DNA of 64,000 nt, taken from Gallintestinimicrobium propionicum. GTDB taxonomy: Bacteria > Bacillota > Clostridia > Lachnospirales > Lachnospiraceae. How positions within the stretch are numbered: position 1 is the first letter of the stretch; each line of letters opens with the position of its first letter. Below the pieces are notes generated by a model. The model had not been told where the DNA came from, did not search any database, and saw only the letters and a list, made by a program, of their open reading frames with translations. A program made the position numbers and the translations under genes. The stretch covers positions 1 to 64,000 of the forward strand of contig NZ_JAOQJY010000004.1 of the NCBI RefSeq assembly GCF_025567525.1, in the 5' to 3' direction. Positions 46,578 to 55,160 of this stretch are shown one piece after another.

Positions 46578-49553
46578 TCACGCCCATCGAAGCTCCATCT
46601 GCCAGATGAAGTGCGCTTTCTTCATCTGGTACTTCTCTACCAGCTCCGGTCCGCAGCTGGCAGAACCGACGCCGCTGACCATATCATTAAAGTACACCGT
46701 CAGGAAATCCGACTTTTCCAGCTCGAACGCGTGCTTCTTTCTCTCCAGCTCCTCCCGCGTGTATTCGGAGATGCCAAATTCAAACGGCTGCGCCCCACGG
46801 GAGGTGAAACCGACGTCAGGCATCTGCTCCAGGTGCACCCACCGCGTTCCGAAATGGTTTCCATTTTCCTGCGGCTTCAGATAATCCTCGTGCATTTCCT
46901 CTACTGTCTGCGTGAACACGTCAAGTCTGCTGCCGCGGTGCTTGTCACAGTAGCTCTCCTGCGGACCATAGCCATAATAGGAAACCTGATTCCAGCTTCT
47001 GTCCACACCAAAGCGCAGTCCAAACCGCGGTAAAAACGGAAAGGTCTGGTCGATTCCGCCCTCGACATACCAGCCGAGGCTTCCGTCGTTTCCGATCTTC
47101 CACTCTACATTTCCTTCAAAAAATTTCTGTCTGGAAACGCCAGCCATCGAAAAATGCATCCGCACACTCCAGCCATCCTGACGCTGCCATGCGCTGCTTT
47201 CATATACCCGTACCATCGCATGATGCAGCTGGGCTTCCTTCCATTTTTCCGAAATATTGCCGTCGTTGTCCGTCGGCGCGCGGTAAATATCAAACACCAT
47301 CGGCTGTTTTAAATACTCTGTCCCGTCTTTTATAAAAGAAACAACCGTACCCGTCCGTTTGGAGACGCGGCAGGTAAAATGCTCTGCGGCGAAGCAGTAT
47401 TCTGTCTCCGTTTCCGTACAGGAGATCAGGGACAGCGCGACGGATTCCGCGAGCGAAAGCTCCTGTGTGACAGCATCAGCGTTCGCCGCAAGGACTATCT
47501 GGTCGAAGCCCAGTAGATGTCCCGCTTTGGTCAGCGGCGCGCCTTTTTTCTGAATCAGCTCTATGGTCAGGACAGTTTCGTCTGCGCCGGTCACTGTCTG
47601 CAGCGGCGGGATCATCACCCGCATCGTTCGATGCGGCGGCAGATGAAACTCAGAAATCATCCCCTCTTCCAGCACATTTTCTTCCTGCTTCCAGAGATAG
47701 TGAATTTCAAGCGCATCCTCTGCGTCTGTAAAGTCCAGCATGTTTCGAAGCTCCAGCGCGCCTGTCCGGCGGTCATAACCGGTCACACGCACCGGACGCA
47801 GGACATTTTTTAATTCCAGCAGTCCCGTATGTGATCTGCGGTCCGGATACACCAGCCCGTCCATACAGAAATTTTTATCGTTCGGATAATCCCCGAAATC
47901 TCCTCCGTACAGAAATTTTTCTTTTCCATCCGGCGTTTTTCCAGCATAAACTGCATGGTCACACCATTCCCAGATAAACGCACCGCAGTAATTTTCGTAC
48001 TGATACAGCTGCGCGAAATTTTCTTCCAGATCCCCTGGGCCGTTGCCCATCGCATGACAGCATTCGCAGTGCAGAAACGGCTTTTTATTTTCCCCGTTTT
48101 CACAATAATTCTGAATCCAGTCAAGCGGCGCATACATCCGGCTCGTCACATCCAGCACGGATAAATCCTGCTTCTGCCAGTCCTGCCAGGTACAGCCTTC
48201 ATAATGAATCAGCCGCGTTGGATCATAGGCCTTCACCCATTTTGCCGCTTCGATCATATTCGGACCATATCCACTCTCATTGCCCAGGGACCAGAATAAA
48301 ATGCACGTCCGGTTCTTGTCACGGATCACATTTTTCTGTACCCGGTCCAGAATCGCTTTCGCAAACCCGAATGCTTTCGCAATCTGGGAAACCCAGTCTT
48401 TATCCTCCTCCGAGTACACCTCGCCGCAGCCGTGCGATTCCATATCGGACTCGCTGATCAGATAAAATCCATACTCGTCGCAAAGTTCGGAAAACCACGG
48501 TGCATTCGGATAATGACTCGTCCGGATCGCATTGACATTGTGCTCCTTCATCAACCGCAGATCGGTCAGCGCATCCTCCTTCGTGACCGCCGCCCCATGA
48601 TACGGGTTACTGTCATGCCGGTTGACGCCCTTTAGCTTCACCGATGTTCCATTGATCAACAGCTTTCTGTCAACGATTTCGACCGTCCGGATTCCGATTT
48701 TCTGCACGATTTTTTCCCGCTCTGTTTCCAGTTCCAGCGTATAAAGATACGGCTCCTCCGCATTCCACAAAACTGGCTGTTCTACCGTAAAACAAATGGA
48801 TTCCCCGGCCTGTTCCCCGATCACCCTGTCCCTGTCCTTTAAGGTCGCCTTTACCGTGCAGGTGCCGCTTTTTTCCGTTCTGACGCAGATTTTTCCGACC
48901 GCTTCTTCATACGATGTGCGAATGGTGAAATCCCGGATATGATCTTTGGGACGGCGCAGCAGATAGACATCTCGGAAAATCCCGGACATACGCAGCTTGT
49001 CCTGATCCTCGCAGTATGTCCCGTCGCACCATTTTAAAACGAGCACATACATCTCATTTTCGCCATCCGACAGATACTCCGTGACGTCAAACTCTGACGT
49101 CGCATGGGAAACCTGACTGTAGCCCACAAACGCCTTGTTGATCCACACATAAAAGCACGAATCCACCCCTTCAAAATCCAGGTACACGCGCTCGTCTTTT
49201 TTCAGATTTTCTGCCGCAAAGGTTCTGCGATACAGGCCACACGGATTGTCGAACGGGACATATGGCGGATCGTACGGAATCGGATAAAACAGATTTACAT
49301 ACTGATGGCGATCGTATCCGTGAAACTGCCAGCAGGACGGAACCGGGATTTTATCCATTTTTTTCGGATCAAATTCCGAACGAAGAAAGTCCTCCGCCTC
49401 TGCAACCGACGGAAAATACTGAAAACTCCAGACTCCGTTTAACAGAATCTGCTCGGAATTTCCAGCTGCATCGCACGGCAGATAATAACATCTGTCCGGC
49501 TCTGTATTGACGTGCAAAATTTCTGTATTTTCATAAAAACGTTCCAGTCTCAT
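46578..49553 (-). CDS. GH2 beta-galactosidase (LacZ type)
   Basis: 991 residues from a start with AGGAGGGG upstream. LacZ architecture: N-terminal jelly-roll sugar-binding domain (LLNGVWSFQYFPSVAEAEDF...IPVPSCWQFHGYD), immunoglobulin-like domain, TIM barrel with the acid/base region ILFWSLGNESGYG (Glu about 425) and nucleophile region FIWEWCDHAVY (Glu), then the beta-galactosidase small chain (FGLRFGVDRSWNQVSYYGYGPQESY, given here as VSYYGYGPQESYCDK). No signal peptide, so it acts on imported oligosaccharide in the cytoplasm. It is downstream of nothing on its strand, directly upstream of the importer operon. Confidence 0.95.
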   Translation of the reverse strand: MRLERFYENTEILHVNTEPDRCYYLPCDAAGNSEQILLNGVWSFQYFPSVAEAEDFLRSEFDPKKMDKIPVPSCWQFHGYDRHQYVNLFYPIPYDPPYVPFDNPCGLYRRTFAAENLKKDERVYLDFEGVDSCFYVWINKAFVGYSQVSHATSEFDVTEYLSDGENEMYVLVLKWCDGTYCEDQDKLRMSGIFRDVYLLRRPKDHIRDFTIRTSYEEAVGKICVRTEKSGTCTVKATLKDRDRVIGEQAGESICFTVEQPVLWNAEEPYLYTLELETEREKIVQKIGIRTVEIVDRKLLINGTSVKLKGVNRHDSNPYHGAAVTKEDALTDLRLMKEHNVNAIRTSHYPNAPWFSELCDEYGFYLISESDMESHGCGEVYSEEDKDWVSQIAKAFGFAKAILDRVQKNVIRDKNRTCILFWSLGNESGYGPNMIEAAKWVKAYDPTRLIHYEGCTWQDWQKQDLSVLDVTSRMYAPLDWIQNYCENGENKKPFLHCECCHAMGNGPGDLEENFAQLYQYENYCGAFIWEWCDHAVYAGKTPDGKEKFLYGGDFGDYPNDKNFCMDGLVYPDRRSHTGLLELKNVLRPVRVTGYDRRTGALELRNMLDFTDAEDALEIHYLWKQEENVLEEGMISEFHLPPHRTMRVMIPPLQTVTGADETVLTIELIQKKGAPLTKAGHLLGFDQIVLAANADAVTQELSLAESVALSLISCTETETEYCFAAEHFTCRVSKRTGTVVSFIKDGTEYLKQPMVFDIYRAPTDNDGNISEKWKEAQLHHAMVRVYESSAWQRQDGWSVRMHFSMAGVSRQKFFEGNVEWKIGNDGSLGWYVEGGIDQTFPFLPRFGLRFGVDRSWNQVSYYGYGPQESYCDKHRGSRLDVFTQTVEEMHEDYLKPQENGNHFGTRWVHLEQMPDVGFTSRGAQPFEFGISEYTREELERKKHAFELEKSDFLTVYFNDMVSGVGSASCGPELVEKYQMKKAHFIWQMELRWA

Positions 49554-49769
49554 CGATACCCCTCCTGATTCCAACTCTTCTCATGTTCGCATTTTATCAG
49601 GTTCTTTTTGGTCAGAAAATGCACAATTCTATTCCTGCGACTGGACATTTCACAGATCCCTTGACTTTTCCGGAAATTCTCTATACGCTAAAGAAAAGCC
49701 GGGTTCAAACTTCTGTCAAACCCGGACAGATTATTCAGAATTTCAAGGGGAGGTTTTATAAAAAAGAAT
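49554..49769. promoter_or_regulatory. Divergent regulatory region between GH2 and the propeller glycosidase
   Basis: Contains one further activator-like site, GTGAAATGTCCAG on the minus strand (49641-49653), related to the tandem repeats before the importer operon. On the plus strand TTGACT (49661-49666) and TATACG (49682-49687) may be a promoter although the 15-base spacing is short. A hairpin (CCGGGTT ... AACCCGG, 49699-49725) follows in the leader. Confidence 0.5.
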
Positions 49770-50801
49770 ATGGTACAGAATCCCTATCAGAACGCGCTTT
49801 TGCCGGCTCCGGTCGGCGGCGGTTATTCCGACCCGGACTATTGGATCTGGTGCGGCTCCGTCGTACAGGGGGAAGACGGAGCCTATCACATGTTTGCGTC
49901 CCGTTGGCCGAAAGATCTCGGCTTTGGTGCAAACTGGCTGTTTAACTGCGAAATCGTCCGGGCTTCCAGCAAAAATCCGGAAGGTCCCTATACCTTTCAG
50001 GAGGTCGTGCTCGGACTCCGGGGACGCACTTTTTTTGACGGCATGAACGTGCACAATCCGTACATCCGCAAATGGAACCAAACCTACTACCTTTATTATA
50101 TGGGAACGACCTTCGGCGGTCCGATTCCCGGTCCCGGTGACGAGGTGGACAGCTCGCGTTTTACCGAGGTCTGGAACCGCAAACGAATCGGTCTTGCAAC
50201 CGCACCGTCTGTTTTTGGTCCATGGACGCGGTGCGATGAGCCGCTGATTTTTCCCAGAGACTGCTCCCACTGGGATTGCACTGCAACGACCAATCCTGCC
50301 GTCGCGATCCAGCCCGACGGCACGACTTACATGCTCTACAAATCGCGTTCCTTCGCAGACGGTCCGTTAAAAATCGGTGTCGCAAAAGCGCCCCGCCCGG
50401 ATGGTCCGTTTGAACGGATTTTGGACGACCCGATTTTCAATTTCGAGGACCCGAACATCCATCTGGAAGATCCGTACCTGTGGTACGAGGACGGAAAATT
50501 CCGCCTGCTGATCAAAGACGACTTCAAAAACGGAGGTCCCGGCATCAGCGGCATCTGGGGTGCAGGCCTGTACGCTGAAAGCGCCGACTGCATTCACTGG
50601 GAATTCGCCGAAAATCCTGTCGTTTACTCCCGCCACGTTACCTGGTCCGATGGCAGACAGACCGATCAGGCAAACTGCGAACGCCCTTACTTTTTGCTTG
50701 ATGAAAATAACCATCCCACGCATCTGTTTCTGGCAACCGGGGAAGGTCCTGCACCCTACCAGTTCTCCAGAACCTGGAACATGGTGATTCCGCTGCGCTA
50801 A
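49770..50801 (+). CDS. Five-bladed propeller glycosidase, GH43/GH117-like
   Basis: 343 residues, no signal peptide. Repeated blade-type segments (SDPDYWIWCGSVVQGEDGAYHMF, YIRKWNQTYYLYYMG, PAVAIQPDGTTYMLYKSRS, FEDPNIHLEDPYLWYEDGKFRLLI; only parts quoted are conserved) indicate a five-bladed beta-propeller glycosidase of the GH43/GH117 kind, with the acidic residues SDPD and HLEDP as candidates for catalysis. The exact family and sugar are uncertain. GGGGAGG lies 16 bases before the ATG, longer than usual. First of two plus-strand genes divergent from the GH2 gene, presumably trimming side sugars from the same glycan. Confidence 0.75.
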   Translation: MVQNPYQNALLPAPVGGGYSDPDYWIWCGSVVQGEDGAYHMFASRWPKDLGFGANWLFNCEIVRASSKNPEGPYTFQEVVLGLRGRTFFDGMNVHNPYIRKWNQTYYLYYMGTTFGGPIPGPGDEVDSSRFTEVWNRKRIGLATAPSVFGPWTRCDEPLIFPRDCSHWDCTATTNPAVAIQPDGTTYMLYKSRSFADGPLKIGVAKAPRPDGPFERILDDPIFNFEDPNIHLEDPYLWYEDGKFRLLIKDDFKNGGPGISGIWGAGLYAESADCIHWEFAENPVVYSRHVTWSDGRQTDQANCERPYFLLDENNHPTHLFLATGEGPAPYQFSRTWNMVIPLR

Positions 50802-50874
50802 GCGCCGAGCTGACACGCTTCCGCATCTGTCTTGGAAGCGTCTGACTGCAACTATACATTTTGGAGAGGAACGT

Positions 50875-52623
50875 ATGACAACCGATCAGAATTATCAACA
50901 AATTTACCGCGTCGGCGGCATGCTGGACGCAGGCTTTGTAGGACAGATCACCTACACCATCAGCCTCGATCAGGTCTATGACGAGCTGGACATTCATTTT
51001 AGCTTTGACAAGCGGCTCTACAGTGAAAGCGACGTTACGCCAGAGCTCATTGACAAGCTTCAGACACTCTGCACCGCAAAATATGACGCCCCGACCTATC
51101 CCGTCGAGAAGTTCAGGCAGACCATTCTGCATGAAATGAAAACAGAAATTCACACAATGGCGGAATTAAACGACAATTTCATCGGCTGCATCCACCGCCA
51201 GCTGACGGACCGCCACATGTTATACACAAAAGAATTCACAAGCGACGGCTGTCTGGCACAGGACACCTTTTCCGGCGTTTTAAAAGTGACCGTCCTTGTT
51301 TTCAACGTGCTGCTGGACAACACGCAGTACACGCTGACCGTTTCCGGACATCCGGTCGGACAGGGTGTAATCGCACCGAACTTTAATCTAATGGATACGG
51401 TAAAGACTGCAGCGGGAAATACGGGGGCTTCGAATGCTGCCGAGAGCGCTGACACCTCGTGCGAAGCTGAGAGTGCTCCTGCCTCCGCTGTTGCCACGGC
51501 TGGCAGTTCGGGCGTCTCCGGCGCTGGCTCTGCTGCCACAGCTGGCGATTCGAGCACCACTGGCAGTTCTTCTGCTGGTAATACCGTCACTGCATCCACC
51601 CGCTTCAAACGCCTTGAGCTGCACAACCACACGGTCGAATCCGACGGCAGCTTAACCTGTCAGGAGCTGACGGAATATCTGGCAGCCGACCATGTCGATG
51701 CGTTCGCCATCACCGACCACAACACCACCTCCGGTCAGAAAAAGATCGAACAGCTGCTGGAAGAAAAGTATTATCCGATCAGCCTGATCCGCGGCATGGA
51801 ATATACGACTTATTTCGGGCATATCCTCTGCTTAAACCTCGCAAAATATGTTCCCTGGAACTCGATCGACCAGCACCGTCCCGAGCTGTTGTTCGAAGCT
51901 GCCCGCGAAAAAGGCGCGCTCGTCGGCATCGCGCATCCGTTTTCCTATGGCGATCCTTTTGCCCGCGGCTGCCGCTTTGAAATGACCATCTCGGACTACT
52001 CAAAGGTTGACTTTATCGAGATTTTCAACAATCCGGAATCGCTCCACGAAGTAAACGAACGCGGCACGAATCTCTGGATGTCCCTGATTTTTTCAGGCTA
52101 TCAAATCACCGCAACCAGCGGCATGGACTTACACAACCGTGCGAAGCTGGCAGGCTGCTATGCAACCTACATCGAAGGCAAAAGCGGCGGCAACATCGCT
52201 TCCGAGCTCGATACCGCCATTCACACGCACCGCACCTGGGTTTCCAAAGGCGCTCTGCTGCTGACGGAGGTTCTCCCGGAAACAAACGAACTGCTCCTGA
52301 CGTTTACAGATGCCCACAAGACCGGATTTGCTGTTCCAAAAACAGCTCAGGTCGTTTTAAAAGGAAAAGACAAAACATTCACAACGAGCGTTTCCCTCGA
52401 CAAACCGGTACGCGTTTCCCTCAACCAGCTCTCCGGAACCGATCCGATTATTCCGCTGCTGTACGAAGCTGCCTCGGATTCCTGCGTCAACGCTGCCGCA
52501 GCTTCGACATCCTGCAGCAATACTGCGGATGCCAGCTCTGCTGCCGGGCAGTTGAAAGAAATCGACGCACTTCCTGCAATCGAAGGACTGCTCTGCGTCA
52601 GCCCGGTTCTTTACAGGGATTGA
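50875..52623 (+). CDS. PHP-domain metal hydrolase with low-complexity linker
   Basis: 582 residues. Residues 1-160 form an unrecognised mainly beta N-terminal domain. About 183-245 is a Ser/Ala/Gly/Thr-rich low-complexity linker (SSGVSGAGSAATAGDSSTTG is typical). About 248-470 is a PHP domain of the CehA/McbA type: metal ligands in LELHNHTVESDG and AITDHNTTSG, plus GIAHPFSY and ATSGMDLHNR. The C-terminal part (470-582) is beta-rich with a second short Ala/Ser/Cys stretch. PHP proteins hydrolyse phosphoester or related bonds. GAGAGGA precedes the ATG. It follows the propeller glycosidase gene by 73 bases. Role in glycan use is inferred. Confidence 0.85.
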   Translation: MTTDQNYQQIYRVGGMLDAGFVGQITYTISLDQVYDELDIHFSFDKRLYSESDVTPELIDKLQTLCTAKYDAPTYPVEKFRQTILHEMKTEIHTMAELNDNFIGCIHRQLTDRHMLYTKEFTSDGCLAQDTFSGVLKVTVLVFNVLLDNTQYTLTVSGHPVGQGVIAPNFNLMDTVKTAAGNTGASNAAESADTSCEAESAPASAVATAGSSGVSGAGSAATAGDSSTTGSSSAGNTVTASTRFKRLELHNHTVESDGSLTCQELTEYLAADHVDAFAITDHNTTSGQKKIEQLLEEKYYPISLIRGMEYTTYFGHILCLNLAKYVPWNSIDQHRPELLFEAAREKGALVGIAHPFSYGDPFARGCRFEMTISDYSKVDFIEIFNNPESLHEVNERGTNLWMSLIFSGYQITATSGMDLHNRAKLAGCYATYIEGKSGGNIASELDTAIHTHRTWVSKGALLLTEVLPETNELLLTFTDAHKTGFAVPKTAQVVLKGKDKTFTTSVSLDKPVRVSLNQLSGTDPIIPLLYEAASDSCVNAAAASTSCSNTADASSAAGQLKEIDALPAIEGLLCVSPVLYRD

Positions 52624-52684
52624 GGTTCTTTGGAAAACAGCTTTTAAAACGCTGCCTTACGCTGCGACAGCGACATTTCAAAAA

Positions 52685-52723
52685 CGCCCGCTTATTCTGT
52701 GAAAAACACAGCGTAAGCGGGCG
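52685..52723 (+). terminator. Hairpin after the PHP gene
   Basis: CGCCCGCTTA pairs with TAAGCGGGCG and an inner CTGTG pairs with CACAG. The tail GCTCTCTATTTT is only moderately T-rich. No gene is seen in the rest of 52624-52854. Confidence 0.65.
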
Positions 52724-52854
52724 CTCTCTATTTTCGTCTGATTTTTACCGGATCGGACGGTTTTAGAATCTGACATTTCGCCCCTCATTGCGCAGGTATG
52801 CAACGTATTGGCGGTCATGTATTTGAGCCATCGCTTTCCTGCAGGCGCTGTCAA

Positions 52855-53178
52855 TTACGAATTCCGTTCCAGAATTCTTTTATAGCTTCGATACATCAGA
52901 TAAACCCCTGCCGTGCAGTCCAAAACAAGCATCACAATCCCAACGCCTAACGAAATCAGGCAGCAGATTCCGGAAAGCATAAATGCGAACGCGCACTTTT
53001 GATACAGCATCCCCATTTCCAGATTGTAAGCCGTGACATCTTTTACCTTCGATTTTAACGTTTTATCTCCACTCCAGAAAGTGATAGGCTCTTTGCTGTT
53101 TTTTTCAAAGATCCCGATAATCAAAAACGGAACCGCGCATAAAAGACACGATATCAGTCCGACGATTTTTTCTGCCAT
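52855..53178 (-). CDS. Small membrane protein, family not recognised
   Basis: 107 residues with an N-terminal hydrophobic segment (VGLISCLLCAVPFLIIGIF), a polar loop (WSGDKTLKSKVKDVTAYN) and two further hydrophobic segments (about 60-95), so three membrane passes. The loop pattern resembles small DUF3784-type membrane proteins, but I am not certain. It lies downstream of the ABC exporter genes on the same strand with a gap of 138 bases and no recognisable promoter between. Function unknown. Confidence 0.6.
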   Translation of the reverse strand: MAEKIVGLISCLLCAVPFLIIGIFEKNSKEPITFWSGDKTLKSKVKDVTAYNLEMGMLYQKCAFAFMLSGICCLISLGVGIVMLVLDCTAGVYLMYRSYKRILERNS

Positions 53179-53316
53179 AATAAAACCCGCCTTCTATTGT
53201 CTTGGATTGAAGCCGTTATGCAAGCATGTTGACTCACTTGCGCTCATTATATCTCAGTTTGGAAAGAAAGACAATTCCACACCATGGATTCATCAAGCAA
53301 TCAGGAAAGTTTTTCT

Positions 53317-55137
53317 TCATCCCTGATATTTCTTCGCCTGCACACGGAACATTTTCGCATATGTTCCGTCCTGTTTCATCAGCTCTTCATGGTTGCCCTG
53401 TTCCGTGATTTTTCCTCCATCGAACAGATAAATTCGATCCGCCATTCTTGTCGTTGAAAGCCGGTGTGAAATAAAGATTACCGTGCGGTCTTTTGCCGCC
53501 GCTTCAATTGTTTTATTGAGTTCATATTCCGCAATCGGGTCGAGCGCGCTGGATGGTTCATCCAAAATCAGGATGTCGCTGTTTTGGGCAAAAGCGCGCG
53601 CAATCGCGATTTTCTGTCCCTCTCCACCGGAAAGATTGATGCCCTTTTCGTCAAATTCCCGCGTCAGCTCCGTATCCGCCTTTTGGGGCAGTTTCTGGTA
53701 TTTTTCGGAAAAACCGGCAGCCGTAAGTGCACTCTCTACCGCCTCTTTTTGCGCATCCGTATAAGTACCGCCCATCACATTTTCTCCGATGGTCGCCGCA
53801 AAAATTTTATAGTCCTGAAATACGCTTCCGATGTGCGCCCGAAAGGATGAAATATCATAATTTCGGATATCTGTTCCGTTATAAAAAATCGCCCCATCCG
53901 TCACATCATACAGCCGCATCAAAAGCTTCGTTAGCGTCGTTTTCCCCGCGCCGTTGTAACCGACAATCGCGATCTTTTCCCCTTTTCGAACCGTAAAAGA
54001 AACGTCCGAAAGTACCTGTTTGGGGTTCTTTTCGGGGAACGGATAGGTAAACGAAACGTGCCTTAATTCCAACGATTTGAAGGCTTCCGCTTTTTCTGTT
54101 CCGTTTAAAATCTGCGGTTTCTGCGTCACGAATGTACGGAATTTTTCCGCATAGATGCTGTGTTCCTGGAACTGCGCCAAAAATCCGATCAACTGGTTTA
54201 CCCGCATGAACAGCTTCCACGTCGCACTGATTCCGACCGAAAAATCGCCGAGCGTAAAGGCTACATCCGTCAGATACCGCCACATCAGATAGCCCAAGAG
54301 TCCGACGTTAAACAGTACGCTCGTAATCAGCTCCGACGCCAGCGAAATTCCGATTAATTTCGGAGCATATTTTTTTGCACAGGCAATTTTTTCCTCCGCA
54401 GTCTGCTCATAATCCTCCTGCAAAAGTGCTCCCATATTTCCCATCCGCAGTTCTTTTGCGTATTCATTTTGATAGAAAACCCGCGTAAAATAATCCAGCT
54501 TCCGGGTGATCGGGTTCATTTCCTTCGCCTTTGCATAACGGATCTGGTTTGCTTTTGTCCGGACAAAAAATCCCAGCACGGAAGACGCTAAAACAACCAG
54601 CGCCGCCATCCAGTCAATCGCCGCAAAAACCGCTCCCATTCCGACCAGCGTAATCACACAACTGCAAAGGCTGCACACGTCTGTCAAAACCTTCACCGCA
54701 CGGGTATCGGACTCTCGGATTGCCCAGATGAAATCGTTGTAAAACTCTGTGTTGTCGTAGGACGCAAGATCCAACTGAAGCGCTTTTTCATACAGCTTCG
54801 TCTGCATCCTTTCATGGAGCTTTAAATTTGCGTTCGGGCGGTACACATTTGCCAGCCATTTCCCGTAAAGCGTCAACACCATGCGGTACCCGATCATGCA
54901 AAAAGTGACCGCCAGAACCTGTCGGTAATCCGCTCCTTTTTCCAATGCGTCGAACAGGTATTTTACATACAGCATTCCGACGAGAATATCCCAGGCCGAA
55001 TTTCCAATCACCAATAAAAGCTCTAATGCCAGATATCCCGGCGTATATTTTCGCACATATTTCAGCAGGAACAACACACTTTTCATCGAAATCTGTTTGC
55101 CGTTTTTCTTCCTGCTGCGAATTCTTTTTGATCCCAT
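53317..55137 (-). CDS. ABC exporter half-transporter, permease plus ATPase
   Basis: 606 residues. Six membrane helices (about 20-320) precede a nucleotide-binding domain: Walker A IVGYNGAGKTTLTKLL, Q-loop QDYKIFAATI, signature LSGGEGQKIAIARAF, Walker B ILILDEPSSALDP, and the H-loop FISHRLSTTRMADR. AGGGGAC precedes the ATG. It starts 23 bases after its partner half-transporter gene. All catalytic motifs are intact in both halves. The substrate is not evident; such heterodimers in gut Clostridia export drugs, lipids or peptides. Confidence 0.93.
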   Translation of the reverse strand: MGSKRIRSRKKNGKQISMKSVLFLLKYVRKYTPGYLALELLLVIGNSAWDILVGMLYVKYLFDALEKGADYRQVLAVTFCMIGYRMVLTLYGKWLANVYRPNANLKLHERMQTKLYEKALQLDLASYDNTEFYNDFIWAIRESDTRAVKVLTDVCSLCSCVITLVGMGAVFAAIDWMAALVVLASSVLGFFVRTKANQIRYAKAKEMNPITRKLDYFTRVFYQNEYAKELRMGNMGALLQEDYEQTAEEKIACAKKYAPKLIGISLASELITSVLFNVGLLGYLMWRYLTDVAFTLGDFSVGISATWKLFMRVNQLIGFLAQFQEHSIYAEKFRTFVTQKPQILNGTEKAEAFKSLELRHVSFTYPFPEKNPKQVLSDVSFTVRKGEKIAIVGYNGAGKTTLTKLLMRLYDVTDGAIFYNGTDIRNYDISSFRAHIGSVFQDYKIFAATIGENVMGGTYTDAQKEAVESALTAAGFSEKYQKLPQKADTELTREFDEKGINLSGGEGQKIAIARAFAQNSDILILDEPSSALDPIAEYELNKTIEAAAKDRTVIFISHRLSTTRMADRIYLFDGGKITEQGNHEELMKQDGTYAKMFRVQAKKYQG

Positions 55138-55160
55138 TTTCAGTCCCCTGTCAAATCCCC

